Shown here: one piece after another, positions 7,105 to 16,400 of the stretch
How the letters are laid out: every line of letters starts with the position of its first letter
Numbering within the stretch: the first letter of the stretch is position 1
Source: an uncultured Bacteroidota bacterium
Lineage (GTDB): Bacteria; Bacteroidota; Bacteroidia; Bacteroidales; P3
Length of the DNA stretch: 51,687 nucleotides
NCBI GenBank assembly: GCA_902784865.1
Contig: CACZWL010000017.1
Location: 1-51,687 of the forward strand
Direction of reading: 5' to 3'
Position numbers and translations under genes: made by a program
The notes under the pieces: model-generated
Databases searched by the model: none
The model's input: the letters and a program-made list of their open reading frames with translations, nothing else
What the model was told of the DNA's origin: nothing

Positions 7105-8610
7105 TTATTCTTCGTTGGGCGTCAGGATGGGGGCCACGGGATCGAAGCCGGAGACTTTCTTCTTACCGCCCTTGCCGATGAGGAGGTTGCAGCCGAACTT
7201 GATGTTGCAAGCCTTCGACTCGACGAGGCGGATGGAGGAGATATAGTCGGCCATCACATAAGTCTGCATCGCGCCTCCCAGCGACAGGATGACACCGGCA
7301 CCGGGGTTGAAGGCGTCGAGGTGCTTGCCGTCGTAGACGACGGAGGAACCGGCGACCACCTCGAGCCAGTTGAAGAGGTTGACCGAGACGGAGAGCGTGG
7401 TGTTGAAGCGGAAGGTGTTGGAGAAGGACTTCTCGAAGCCGTCGATGATGCTGCCGGTGGAGAAGAGGCCGCGGTCGAGCTGGCCGTGGAAGAGCAGGCC
7501 GGCGCGGAAGAGGTGGGCGAAGGAGTAGGAGGCACCCAGGTTGAAGGTGGTGGGGATGGGGAACCAGTAGCCGTTGGTGTCGTTGACAAAGCGCGGTTTC
7601 ATGCCGTCGATACGCTCCTTAAGGTAGTCAGAGATAGAATCCATATAGAATTGGCCGTCGTTGAGCACGGTGTTGATGTTGACACCGTCGAAATAGATCT
7701 CACCCTGTCCGTTTTCGGGCACGAAGGCATAGGTGTTCTTGGTCCAGTGTATACCTTTGGTGATGTTGTTGACGGCAAGCGAGATCGAGAGGGGGCCGAG
7801 GTCCCAGCGGGCTCCGACGTCGAAAGCCAGACCGCTGTTGGCCAGAAGGTTGTTGAGGATGTCTTCGGGTCCGTTGAAGAGGAACTTGCCTTGTGACGTG
7901 TCGTAGGGAACGACGGCAGAACCCTGCAACTCGTAGTAGGCACGGACTGTCATGCGGTCGAGGTCTTCGTCGGAGTGGAGGGTGAGGTGAGTCTTGTCGG
8001 TCTGAATGTTGAGGACACCGGAGAGGAGCTTGGCGTGGACACCGACGGTGAGGTTCAGCTTGTCGATATGGAAGGCGGCACCCACAGAGGACTCGATATA
8101 GGACTGGAGGTTGAAGATGTCACCATTGAGGAGCTTGACCTCAGGGTGCGGCACTCCATCGTCGCCGATGTTGCCTTCGAGCAGGGCATTGACCGTGGAG
8201 ATGGGCAGGCCTATGGAGAAACCGTTGCAAAGGCGGAGGTTGAGATTCAGATAGAGGTGCTTGATTTTCAATCCGAAACCCAACAGCTGCACATTGGCGC
8301 CCATGCGGAACTGGTTGTCCTCGCTGAGGGTGTGGAGGATAGAGTCGACGTTGATTATGGTGGTCTTCGAAGCCTTGTCGTAGCGCAGCACGTCGTTGAG
8401 CGCCAGGGGCATACCAAACTGGAAATCGACGCCGGGAAGCATCAGGTAGAAGGTATTCTTGGCCGGATGGAAGGCCGGGTTGAGCAGGTTGCTCTGCGGC
8501 GTACGGATAGTGTGGTAGAAGAGGTTGTTGGTCTCGTCGAACTGGGCGTTGGCCGTTCCCGTCGCGAGGACAAGGGCGGCGGTCAATATGATGGATTTAA
8601 GCTTTCTCAT
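7105..8610 (-). CDS. DUF5723 family outer-membrane protein
   Basis: A 501-aa exported protein with a signal peptide cleaved after TANA (residue 22). The mature part has alternating amphipathic strands ending in aromatic residues, as in outer-membrane beta barrels, and the pattern (QSNLLNPAFHP near the start) is that of the Bacteroidetes DUF5723 family. No enzymatic motif is seen. It follows the lipoprotein gene by 27 nt and likely forms a two-gene envelope operon with it. The function is unknown; a surface or transport role is an inference. Confidence 0.82.
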   Translation of the reverse strand: MRKLKSIILTAALVLATGTANAQFDETNNLFYHTIRTPQSNLLNPAFHPAKNTFYLMLPGVDFQFGMPLALNDVLRYDKASKTTIINVDSILHTLSEDNQFRMGANVQLLGFGLKIKHLYLNLNLRLCNGFSIGLPISTVNALLEGNIGDDGVPHPEVKLLNGDIFNLQSYIESSVGAAFHIDKLNLTVGVHAKLLSGVLNIQTDKTHLTLHSDEDLDRMTVRAYYELQGSAVVPYDTSQGKFLFNGPEDILNNLLANSGLAFDVGARWDLGPLSISLAVNNITKGIHWTKNTYAFVPENGQGEIYFDGVNINTVLNDGQFYMDSISDYLKERIDGMKPRFVNDTNGYWFPIPTTFNLGASYSFAHLFRAGLLFHGQLDRGLFSTGSIIDGFEKSFSNTFRFNTTLSVSVNLFNWLEVVAGSSVVYDGKHLDAFNPGAGVILSLGGAMQTYVMADYISSIRLVESKACNIKFGCNLLIGKGGKKKVSGFDPVAPILTPNEE

Positions 8611-8637
8611 AGATCGATAGGTATTCTGTTCTTATCC

Positions 8638-10038
8638 TTATTTTCCGAAACTGGGCAATTCAAAGCCGTGGTCGAATGACACTTTGGGATGAATCTGCAA
8701 GTACAACTTCAAGCGAAGGAAGTCGTTGCGCGAGAGGACTACGTGGCGCTGCTGGGCCGTGCCGAAGCGGAATGAAACCCTTATCTTTCGTGCTTGCTTC
8801 AGCATATTGACCTCGTCGTTCGATATGGTGGCAATAAGTCGCGACAGGACCGGAGACTCAACCATGCAGACCTCGGAACCTGGTTCGGTAGGCACAATGT
8901 TTGGGGCATTGATAGCAGTGTCGCCGGGCTCCTTGTCCAACTTGATGTCGAACAGAGGGCTCTCGTCCTCGGCAAGGAAGGTAGCGTTGAGCATAAACTC
9001 CAACGGGATGCCATTGGTGCAGGCAAAGATGATGCGGGCATCGTTGATGTCGGCCTCGAGGTCTTCCGAGATCGAGCTGATTAAAGAGTCGAGATTAGCC
9101 CTACTTCCATCAACGTCGAGGTCATAGGAAAAATGGAGATGGTTGACACGCAGGTTGAACGGAACGGCAACATCAAGCGCGCCCGAGTAGTCGAAGCGGG
9201 TCATGCGCAGACTGTCCAGCGCCTCGACGAAGTGGACATTCTGTATGTTGGAAGAGACTATTTCAGACGAAGCATTGAGGCGCATACGGAAAGTGGTGAT
9301 GAGCCTCTTCGGGAATGCATTGATGATGGGGGCAACATCGATGCTGTCGAAATGTTCTTGTGCTCCTGTGGTGATGTCACTAATGACAATGGGATTGGAC
9401 GAGAAGTCTAAAAAGTCTTGTGTATTGCCATCATAGTCAACATACTTCACAATAAGGCTGTCGAAAGTCGCATTGACATATTCGTTGAACATGTCCTTGA
9501 TACTCTCACTTGCGTAATGGCCTTTGACTGCAGCGCTCAAATTGAGCCAGAGATGCGAGATGGATATCGAATCGCGATATTCCACAATCTTCTGGATGTC
9601 GGCATTGTCGAAGATATCTATATCGATAGTGTCGCGGAATATGGTGTCTATAGAATACCATACGGGATCGGCATCCTTCGAACCCAGCAGGGCAGGGGAG
9701 GGCCGCGAAGCTGAGCGCGGGGTTGCGTACACACCTTGCAAGCTCAGCGGGACAATAGACCCTTCGGTCTCCGCATGGTAGCGCACCGTCAGCAGGTTGG
9801 TCGTCGTGTCGAGATAGCCTGTGTAGTCGGAGCTCAAGCGCGAGATGATATCGTTGAAATTCAACTCTCCATAGGCGATCGGAAATCCATAGTATGGGTC
9901 TATTTCGCCTTGTACCCGGAACGGATTCTTAAAAATCTCCAAATCGTCGTCCTTGATACACGACGTAACAGCAGCCGTCAGCATCAGCGCAGCCGCCACT
10001 ATCGGCATCTTCTTCTTCAGTCGGTAAGTCTTTTTCAT
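8638..10038 (-). CDS. hypothetical lipoprotein
   Basis: Exported lipoprotein of 466 aa: a basic, hydrophobic N-terminus leads to a lipobox ending at Cys27 (AVTSC). The residues after Cys (IKDDD) include the acidic run associated with surface lipoproteins in Bacteroidetes, so outer-surface display is possible. The rest is a beta-rich protein of no family I know. It is the first gene of the unit 10038-7105, with a promoter -7 box at 10084-10091. A weak alternative start is Met11. Confidence 0.8.
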   Translation of the reverse strand: MKKTYRLKKKMPIVAAALMLTAAVTSCIKDDDLEIFKNPFRVQGEIDPYYGFPIAYGELNFNDIISRLSSDYTGYLDTTTNLLTVRYHAETEGSIVPLSLQGVYATPRSASRPSPALLGSKDADPVWYSIDTIFRDTIDIDIFDNADIQKIVEYRDSISISHLWLNLSAAVKGHYASESIKDMFNEYVNATFDSLIVKYVDYDGNTQDFLDFSSNPIVISDITTGAQEHFDSIDVAPIINAFPKRLITTFRMRLNASSEIVSSNIQNVHFVEALDSLRMTRFDYSGALDVAVPFNLRVNHLHFSYDLDVDGSRANLDSLISSISEDLEADINDARIIFACTNGIPLEFMLNATFLAEDESPLFDIKLDKEPGDTAINAPNIVPTEPGSEVCMVESPVLSRLIATISNDEVNMLKQARKIRVSFRFGTAQQRHVVLSRNDFLRLKLYLQIHPKVSFDHGFELPSFGK

Positions 10039-10083
10039 TCTATATCAATTTTTTATATATAATCAATACTATATAGCGGTCTG

Positions 10084-10091
10084 CAAAGGTA
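10084..10091 (-). promoter_or_regulatory. -7 box for the lipoprotein/DUF5723 operon
   Basis: On the minus strand the sequence reads TACCTTTG, matching TAnnTTTG, 46 nt before the start at 10038. The -33 element is not clear. Confidence 0.55.
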
Positions 10092-10123
10092 CGAATTTTT
10101 TTTCGATTTGCAGCATCTTTTTG

Positions 10124-10897
10124 CTAATCGCATAGGATATAGAGGTCCTCGCGGGGGTTCAGAAACAGCACCGGCGTCGACCGCCCGAGGAGCCTCCGCT
10201 CCGGCAGCGGCATCAGCCAGTCCAGCAGGTCGCGGTCGCGCGCATCCGTCGTCCGCGCTATCAGCACATCGGGATCCAGCTGCTCCACGGCAGCCATATC
10301 CACATTGCCACCCTTGCGCAACACCACCGTCGCATAGCTGACATCGAGCGGCTTGAACAGCTTATCGGCAAAGCGCAGATTGTTGGCCAGCTGGCTGCGG
10401 AAGCCCCCGTCGCGATAGTCGCGGTGCGCTATCGTCACCCTGCAGCCTACAAACCGCGTCAGGTACGACGCCCACAGCAGCTTCTCCTTACCCTCGCGGC
10501 GGTAAGTGAACGTCAGCGCCACCTCGCCACCTCGCGGCAGCAACGATACACCCTTCGGCACACAGAGATAGGCCACCTTGCAGTCGCGGAACTCGCGCAG
10601 CAGACGCGCCGGATAACTCAAGCTCCCCCTCCGCACCGAAGCATCCACCGCCACCAGCGCCAGTATCCCGTTGAAAGCCGTCGCCAGCCCCTCTATCGCC
10701 GTGTGCCACTCGCCCACCAGGCTCGCATACGGCACCCCGCTCTCCTCCAGCCACCGCTCATCGCCGCGCTCCTTGGACACATGCAGCAGCATCAACCCCT
10801 TGTGGTTCAGCCGCTCCGCGAAATGGCGCCCCCACGGAAGCAGCACCGACACATCCTGCGCCGACTCCACACACATTATCACAAACTGGTCCTTCAT
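10124..10897 (-). CDS. universal-stress-like protein, hypothetical
   Basis: Soluble 257-aa protein. The fold suggested by alternating strands and helices (MCVESAQDV near the start; a second half beginning around VALTFTYRREGKEKLLWASYL) resembles tandem UspA-like domains, but no ATP-binding G-2x-G-9x-G motif is clear, so the assignment is weak. It lies 9 nt downstream of the large T9SS gene and shares its unusual G-ending codon choice. It may be co-transcribed with that gene. Confidence 0.6.
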   Translation of the reverse strand: MKDQFVIMCVESAQDVSVLLPWGRHFAERLNHKGLMLLHVSKERGDERWLEESGVPYASLVGEWHTAIEGLATAFNGILALVAVDASVRRGSLSYPARLLREFRDCKVAYLCVPKGVSLLPRGGEVALTFTYRREGKEKLLWASYLTRFVGCRVTIAHRDYRDGGFRSQLANNLRFADKLFKPLDVSYATVVLRKGGNVDMAAVEQLDPDVLIARTTDARDRDLLDWLMPLPERRLLGRSTPVLFLNPREDLYILCD

Positions 10898-10906
10898 CGC
10901 GCTGTC

Positions 10907-13900
10907 CTACCTGATTAACGTGATATCTCCCTTGAAATCATTCTCCTCGCCATTGTGGCACTTAATATGGCAGGTATACGTATACACCCCCGGCAGACAC
11001 TGCTTGTTGCGGTACACCCCGTCCCACTGGCACCCCCCTGCCTCCTGGCACCTGAACACACACTCTCCCCAGCGGTTGAACAACGCAAAATCCAACTCCG
11101 AAAGCACCGTATTCGTCAAATCAAGCACATCGTTCACCCCATCGCCATTCGGCGTAAACGCATTGGGAATCACAAAATCCGGCGCCCCGCAGCTCACAGC
11201 CTTGGCCCTGATGCGCACCGTGGCCGTAGCCTCGCAGCCGCCCGACCTTGCAGTGACCACATACACTGTCAGCGTATCCTCAGGCACCACCTCCGTCGTC
11301 CGGCTGCTCCGACTCGCAATCTCGCCGCCACCCGTCCAGCGGTAACTGGCTCCCGCCACCTCGCCAGCCGTCAGCGTCACAGCCTCCCCCAGGACGATAT
11401 CATACCTGTCCGCCCACGCCGCAAAACCATCCAGACTGCGGTTCCTCACCACCCTCGTCGTATCGGCAAACGGACAACCCTCGTCGTTCGCCAGCTCCAG
11501 CACATAGACACCCTCGCACAAACCAGTCAGCAACGTATCGACCGACACACCCTCGCCCCCAACCACATGCACCCACGCCTCGCAGCTGTCCCCGCAGAGC
11601 TCCGCCTCCACCTCCTTCGTATACGTAGGCTCCGCCTTCGTCGGCACTCGCGCCCAGCCCGACACATCGCAACCGTAGCCCCGCGCATGATACATCACCA
11701 CCACACCCTCCGGCAAACCACCGTACACCAGCGTGTCGCCAACCACCGTCGGCGCACCCTGCGGCAACCCGCCGACCGTCACCGTCACCGTCACCGAATC
11801 CAGATCCACACCCTCTCCCAGCACCACCCGGGCGCTGCCGTCCCTGTCTCCGTGGCACCGCGGCCCTGTCACCATCAGCGTATCCACAAGTCGGTACGCC
11901 GTCACATCAAACGTATCCAGCTCCGCACATCCCGGAGCTGACACCCGCAGCACATACTGACCCGTCTCCCGCACCCACGGATTCGCAATCGTACCGTCAC
12001 TCACCCCCCCCGTCAACCACTCATACGTCACACCCAACCGCGGCTGCAACCCAATCTGCACACCACGCTCCGCACACGACGTCAACTCCTCAAATCGGCC
12101 TCCGCCACCGACAACATGCAGCACATGGCGCTGCGTATCAGCCTCCGTACACCCACCAGGCATCAGCGCCACAAGCATCACCTCATACCTGCCACCCTCC
12201 GCATACGTATGCGTCGGATTGCGCTCCGTCGACCGCCCCCCGTCGCCGAAATCCCACACAAACGCTTCTCCTCGCCCAGTATTCTTGAACCTCACCGTAT
12301 ACGGCGCACAACCCGCCACCGGCGGCACAAACTCCGCCACCGGAAAATCATCCGTCACATTGAACCGGAACAACGCATTATTGCAATTCGTCGACCCGTT
12401 CACCTCGCTCCACGCACCAGCTGTCACCGGAAAATCGCCAAAACCGCCACACGACGCACACACCGACTGGTACAGCGTCGCCAGCTTGTCGAACCGCGAC
12501 GTCCCACCGTCCACATGATCGCCGCCCCCGCGGAAATTATTGTCCGCACCGCGATGCGGCTCGCCGAAAAACGTCGCATACTCCAGATGCTGGCAGTTCT
12601 CGTCGACCGACAGAATATAGAAATCCTGCCCGTCCGTAGAATCACACCACGCACCCGCCGTCGTCTCCATCCCCGTCGTTCCCAGCGTACCCCACCGCAC
12701 ACTGCCGTAACCCACAAAATCACGCCCCCACCCCGCAGCATACACCCGGTTGCACACATCCGCAGCAAAAGCCGTCGGCGACAGATTGATCCTCCCAGGC
12801 GTGCCGAACAACGTACTCCACTCTCGCCCGCTCAAATCCGGCAACAACCGCATCAGCAACATACCACTGTTCATCACACCATAACCCGCATTATACATGA
12901 AATAGCCATCCCCCGTCGGCTCCGTCTGCCCGAACACAAACACCTCGTCCCGTCGACCCGCACGCACAAAATACAACTGGTCGTACCCCCCCAACCCAAC
13001 ATACGTCATCCCCATCAGACGCTCCCCACCATGCGAAACCTTACCCACAAAACCATCCGCACCACCGCCCCCATACGCCACCTGCCACGCCGAATCCGTC
13101 ACCGGAAAATCCACACTGTTCGTACCACCGCACACCAACAGATTATAATCCCCGTCCACATCCACCGAATACACAGCATCATCCCCGCTGCCGCCAAGAT
13201 ACGTACTCCACAACAAATTGCGCAGATTATAGTCCAGCTTGAACACCACACCGTCCTGGCCGCCACCGCTCACAGCCTGCAGGCACCCCCCCGTCGTCGG
13301 AAAATCAGCCGACATCGTCGTCGAACCCACATACACATTGTTCAAATCATCCGTCACAATCTCACCCCTCGCACCGTCGCCGTAATTGTAATACAGCGAA
13401 TCGTTCCCCTGCATCAGCACACCATACCCGTTATTATAATACCCCTTGAAATTCAAACCGTCATTACCCGTACCCCCCACCAGCGTCGACGCCTCCAGCC
13501 GCTGCCCGTCAGCACTCAGCCGGCACACAAAAATATCACTCCCGTTCGGATACCCAATCGTCGACGACTCATAACTCAGACCACTCCCACCCCTGAACAC
13601 CTCCCCATACGCACCCTCCGTCGTCGGAAAATCGGACGAACCCGTCGTACCGAACACCAGCAACTCATCAAACCCGTTCACATACAGACTGTGCGGCATA
13701 TCCGCCGCCCCACCGCCCAGATACGTCGCAAACAAACGCTGCTCACCCGTCGAGTCGAACTTGAACACACCCACATCCACACCCCCGCCAGGCACCTCCT
13801 GATACGCGCCCGTCGACACAGGATAACCCACATTGAACACCAAACCCGCCGTATACGCATTCTTCTCCGAATCATACGTCGCCGTCGTACCCCAATTGTC

Positions 13901-14659
13901 CGCCGTCGAACCCGTATACGTCGAAAAAATCAACATCGGATCCACCACCAGCTCTCGCCCGCGGTCATACTCACCGACCTCAACCCACGCCCTGCGGCCC
14001 TTCACACGCCACCGGCTCGCCACCTCGACCTCCTCACCCTCAACCACCTGATACGCATACGGACGCAACTCCGTCACATCGCGCACCGTCGTACTGACCA
14101 CCAGACTCCCACTCCCGTCAACCCGCAACCCGTCAACACCCTCATACTCAACCACCACCACACCCGCATCAGCACCCGCCGCAACAACAAAATTATACTT
14201 CAACGCACCCTCCTCGCCATACACCTCCAAATCCACACCCTCATACAAACCCCTGTACCTCACCACACCAAACGAACGCACCCCGGAACGCCAACGACCC
14301 GCATCCTTGCCCAGAAAAAAATTACTATACCCACCCAGCAAACCCTCCCCCTCCGGACGCACATCGCCACCACCCACAAACACCATCCGGTACGCATGAT
14401 AACCCACCGGCCCCACACCCACAGCCGGATGACCCAACTCGCCCCGCAACGCCACAGTCACACGCCCGCACTCCGCAAACACAGCACCACCCGCAACCTG
14501 CGCCTCATAGCAAACACGGCTGTCCCACTGACCCGCATTCTCGACAAACGACACCCGCCGGCCACGCTCCACACCCTCGCGCCCCGCACCCAGGCACACC
14601 CCGAAAAAACTCATCAAAAAAATGAAAACCAGAACTTTATATGACAACATATACTTCAT
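10907..14659 (-). CDS. T9SS type B secreted protein with SBBP repeats and PKD domain
   Basis: Large exported protein of 1250 aa. It has a signal peptide (1-25), an N-terminal FVENAGQWD domain typical of SBBP-repeat proteins, beta-propeller SBBP repeats (about 250-760, with recurring STYLGG and DFPTT units), a PKD domain near 790-860 (YTVRFKNTGRGEAFVWDFGD), and a type B sorting domain in the last 90 residues (PNAFTPNGDGVND). Type IX secretion would export it through the outer membrane. Codons end mostly in G or T, whereas neighbouring genes strongly prefer C. It is followed by the Usp-like gene and preceded by a tandem repeat. Confidence 0.93.
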   Translation of the reverse strand: MKYMLSYKVLVFIFLMSFFGVCLGAGREGVERGRRVSFVENAGQWDSRVCYEAQVAGGAVFAECGRVTVALRGELGHPAVGVGPVGYHAYRMVFVGGGDVRPEGEGLLGGYSNFFLGKDAGRWRSGVRSFGVVRYRGLYEGVDLEVYGEEGALKYNFVVAAGADAGVVVVEYEGVDGLRVDGSGSLVVSTTVRDVTELRPYAYQVVEGEEVEVASRWRVKGRRAWVEVGEYDRGRELVVDPMLIFSTYTGSTADNWGTTATYDSEKNAYTAGLVFNVGYPVSTGAYQEVPGGGVDVGVFKFDSTGEQRLFATYLGGGAADMPHSLYVNGFDELLVFGTTGSSDFPTTEGAYGEVFRGGSGLSYESSTIGYPNGSDIFVCRLSADGQRLEASTLVGGTGNDGLNFKGYYNNGYGVLMQGNDSLYYNYGDGARGEIVTDDLNNVYVGSTTMSADFPTTGGCLQAVSGGGQDGVVFKLDYNLRNLLWSTYLGGSGDDAVYSVDVDGDYNLLVCGGTNSVDFPVTDSAWQVAYGGGGADGFVGKVSHGGERLMGMTYVGLGGYDQLYFVRAGRRDEVFVFGQTEPTGDGYFMYNAGYGVMNSGMLLMRLLPDLSGREWSTLFGTPGRINLSPTAFAADVCNRVYAAGWGRDFVGYGSVRWGTLGTTGMETTAGAWCDSTDGQDFYILSVDENCQHLEYATFFGEPHRGADNNFRGGGDHVDGGTSRFDKLATLYQSVCASCGGFGDFPVTAGAWSEVNGSTNCNNALFRFNVTDDFPVAEFVPPVAGCAPYTVRFKNTGRGEAFVWDFGDGGRSTERNPTHTYAEGGRYEVMLVALMPGGCTEADTQRHVLHVVGGGGRFEELTSCAERGVQIGLQPRLGVTYEWLTGGVSDGTIANPWVRETGQYVLRVSAPGCAELDTFDVTAYRLVDTLMVTGPRCHGDRDGSARVVLGEGVDLDSVTVTVTVGGLPQGAPTVVGDTLVYGGLPEGVVVMYHARGYGCDVSGWARVPTKAEPTYTKEVEAELCGDSCEAWVHVVGGEGVSVDTLLTGLCEGVYVLELANDEGCPFADTTRVVRNRSLDGFAAWADRYDIVLGEAVTLTAGEVAGASYRWTGGGEIASRSSRTTEVVPEDTLTVYVVTARSGGCEATATVRIRAKAVSCGAPDFVIPNAFTPNGDGVNDVLDLTNTVLSELDFALFNRWGECVFRCQEAGGCQWDGVYRNKQCLPGVYTYTCHIKCHNGEENDFKGDITLIR

Positions 14660-14681
14660 AACATACTACTTATTACAACTG

Positions 14682-14689
14682 CAAATATA
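14682..14689 (-). promoter_or_regulatory. -7 box for the T9SS protein gene
   Basis: Minus-strand TATATTTG (TAnnTTTG) lies 23 nt before the start at 14659. The -33 region would fall at the edge of the tandem repeat 14697-14800. Confidence 0.55.
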
Positions 14690-14696
14690 CGAAAAA

Positions 14697-14800
14697 AAAT
14701 AAAAACACCAACCCCACCGCAAAAAAAAACACCAACCCCACCGCAAAAAAACATCACACCCAACCGCAAAAAAACATCACACCCCACCGCAAAAAACACC
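14697..14800. repeat. tandem repeat of about 23-24 bp
   Basis: Four to five head-to-tail units of the form a(5-9)cacc or a(7)catcac followed by (a)ccccaccgc. Units are 24, 23 and 23 bp long, with A-tract length and a few bases varying. In transcript sense for the downstream gene they read GCGGTGGGGTTGGTG plus a T-tract. The array lies directly upstream of the T9SS gene promoter. Confidence 0.85.
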
Positions 14801-14810
14801 ACCCGCCCGA

Positions 14811-14910
14811 TAGGTATCTGGCAGGTATCTTGTTCGACTCTGGTAGGTATCTGGTAGGTGAATACTTCGACTGTTTCCCATCATTACCCCCCCCCCATGG
14901 GAAATGATGG
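14811..14910 (+). repeat. dispersed intergenic repeat, copy B (no tail)
   Basis: 11-bp units ggtatctggca, ggtatcttgtt, cgactctggta and ggtatctggta, then ggtgaatacttcgactg and tttcccatcatt. The central palindrome is damaged by a run of ten C (14886-14896 region) before atgggaaatgatgg. It has no conserved tail. The ttgttcgactctggta variant is shared with copy E. Confidence 0.85.
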
Positions 14911-14918
14911 ATACTTTT

Positions 14919-16400
14919 TCAGCGACGACGGTAAAGGGCAATGCGCGACACTGTCGGGTCGATAGTCCCAACAAGCTGATAATGAGACAGCGTGGCGCTG
15001 TCGATAGAGGTCTCGGGCGTCTCGCCGCCATAGCCCGCCACCATCCAGGGCGGCAGCGTGGGCGCGGCGAGGGGACTGTGCACGTCTTTCCAGTCGGGCG
15101 GGAAGATGATGCGGTTCATCTGCACAATGCCGTTGCACGGCAGGACGTGGTAGTCGTCGTAGCGATTGAGGATGAGGTTGTAGTTCCAGATGCTGTCGCG
15201 CTCGGCCTCGGGGACTTGGGTGAAGAGCGCGGCCGTCTGCTCAAGGCGCTGACGGTCAGACTTCTGGCGGCTGGGCATAGCCACATCTTTGCACCTCATG
15301 TAAATGCGCGACAAGGCCCTCGGGGCCTCCAGTTGCATGTCTTTGCCCACGGGCATCAGCATTACCAACGCAAAACCAACCACAAAGGAGCGTTTGCCAC
15401 CGACAGCCAGCAGCAGCACCAGGAAGGGCATCAGGACGATATAGTAATGCTCGAAGTAATTGGGGCCAAACAGTATGGTTTCCAGCAACATGGCGGGCAC
15501 GATTGCCCACATCGCAGCGCGCTGCCCCGAGCGCCAGAGCATGACACACAGCGCAACGGTCAGCACAAGCAATATGGTGCGCGGCAACTCGGTGAAGATA
15601 CTGGTAACGAGCGACATGACGCTGCCGGTATACTCGGCGTTGACTTGGAAGTAGGCATGCCAGAAGTCGGCCAGAACATGGTTGTTCATCAGCCAAAAGA
15701 GCACTGGCACCGCCAAAACGGTAGCCGAAAAGAACATCCATGCGGCCGTAAAAACCTGTACCACATCTCTCTTGGATATCAGCCACATACAATATCCCGT
15801 CATTAAACCGCCGACAATGGCCACCGCATCGTTCAGGCGGATGAGTGCCACCGCCGCAAAGAGCATGCCGAGGATGAACGGGAAGATAGGTACACGCGAA
15901 CTCTCGGTCGGCGCATGGCGTTGCATACCTCTGATCGTCAGATAGATGGCAAGCGTCAGGAACGGCAACATCCACTCCTCGCACATATTGCCCTCGCAGA
16001 GGAACATCGAGTAGGGGAGCAGCGCGACGAGCACAGCCACCATCGAGCGCAACCCCGAGGCGAAGAGGCGAGCCGTCTTGTACAACAGCCAAAGCGTCAG
16101 TGAGTTGAACACCCACTGCAGCAGGAATACACCCGTGCGGCCGCCGATGAGCATGCCGAGGGCGTTGATGAGGTAGAGCAGGGGACCTTTGTTGTCGAAG
16201 AGGTCGCGGTAGGGCATGCGCCCATGCAGTATCCCGAGACCCATTTCCTGAAAGATGGCACTGTCGTAGCCGCCGTGGTAGTAGAGCGGCGACGTGGAGG
16301 TCGACATCAGGAGCAAAAGCGGAAGTGCCAGTAACGGAAACACCACTGGACACCAGCGACTTTCGCAGAACTGATTAATCCTTTGCTTCAACCCGTTCAT
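14919..16400 (-). CDS. multi-spanning membrane glycosyltransferase (GT39/ArnT-like)
   Basis: Integral inner-membrane protein of 493 aa with about ten hydrophobic segments. The first loop has HGGYDSAIFQEMG and YRDLFDNKGP, the acidic loop pattern of GT-C glycosyltransferases of the dolichyl-phosphate mannosyltransferase type, with catalytic Asp candidates. A soluble C-terminal region follows from about 380. The start at 16400 (MNGLKQRIN) overlaps the prfB stop by 4 nt (ATGA), so translation is coupled; the longer frame to 16805 runs antiparallel-free through prfB and is not credible. The acceptor is unknown. Confidence 0.82.
   Translation of the reverse strand: MNGLKQRINQFCESRWCPVVFPLLALPLLLLMSTSTSPLYYHGGYDSAIFQEMGLGILHGRMPYRDLFDNKGPLLYLINALGMLIGGRTGVFLLQWVFNSLTLWLLYKTARLFASGLRSMVAVLVALLPYSMFLCEGNMCEEWMLPFLTLAIYLTIRGMQRHAPTESSRVPIFPFILGMLFAAVALIRLNDAVAIVGGLMTGYCMWLISKRDVVQVFTAAWMFFSATVLAVPVLFWLMNNHVLADFWHAYFQVNAEYTGSVMSLVTSIFTELPRTILLVLTVALCVMLWRSGQRAAMWAIVPAMLLETILFGPNYFEHYYIVLMPFLVLLLAVGGKRSFVVGFALVMLMPVGKDMQLEAPRALSRIYMRCKDVAMPSRQKSDRQRLEQTAALFTQVPEAERDSIWNYNLILNRYDDYHVLPCNGIVQMNRIIFPPDWKDVHSPLAAPTLPPWMVAGYGGETPETSIDSATLSHYQLVGTIDPTVSRIALYRRR

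Noticed and set aside
12116-14644. Long open frame on the plus strand opposite the T9SS gene
   Set aside because: It is the antisense shadow of a G/T-rich gene: almost only His, Arg, Pro and Thr, with no domain. The minus-strand protein has clear domains and a sorting signal.
14697-14800. CRISPR-like array
   Set aside because: Units are directly adjacent with no variable spacers, and no cas genes are present. The same holds for the 11-bp units of the dispersed repeat.
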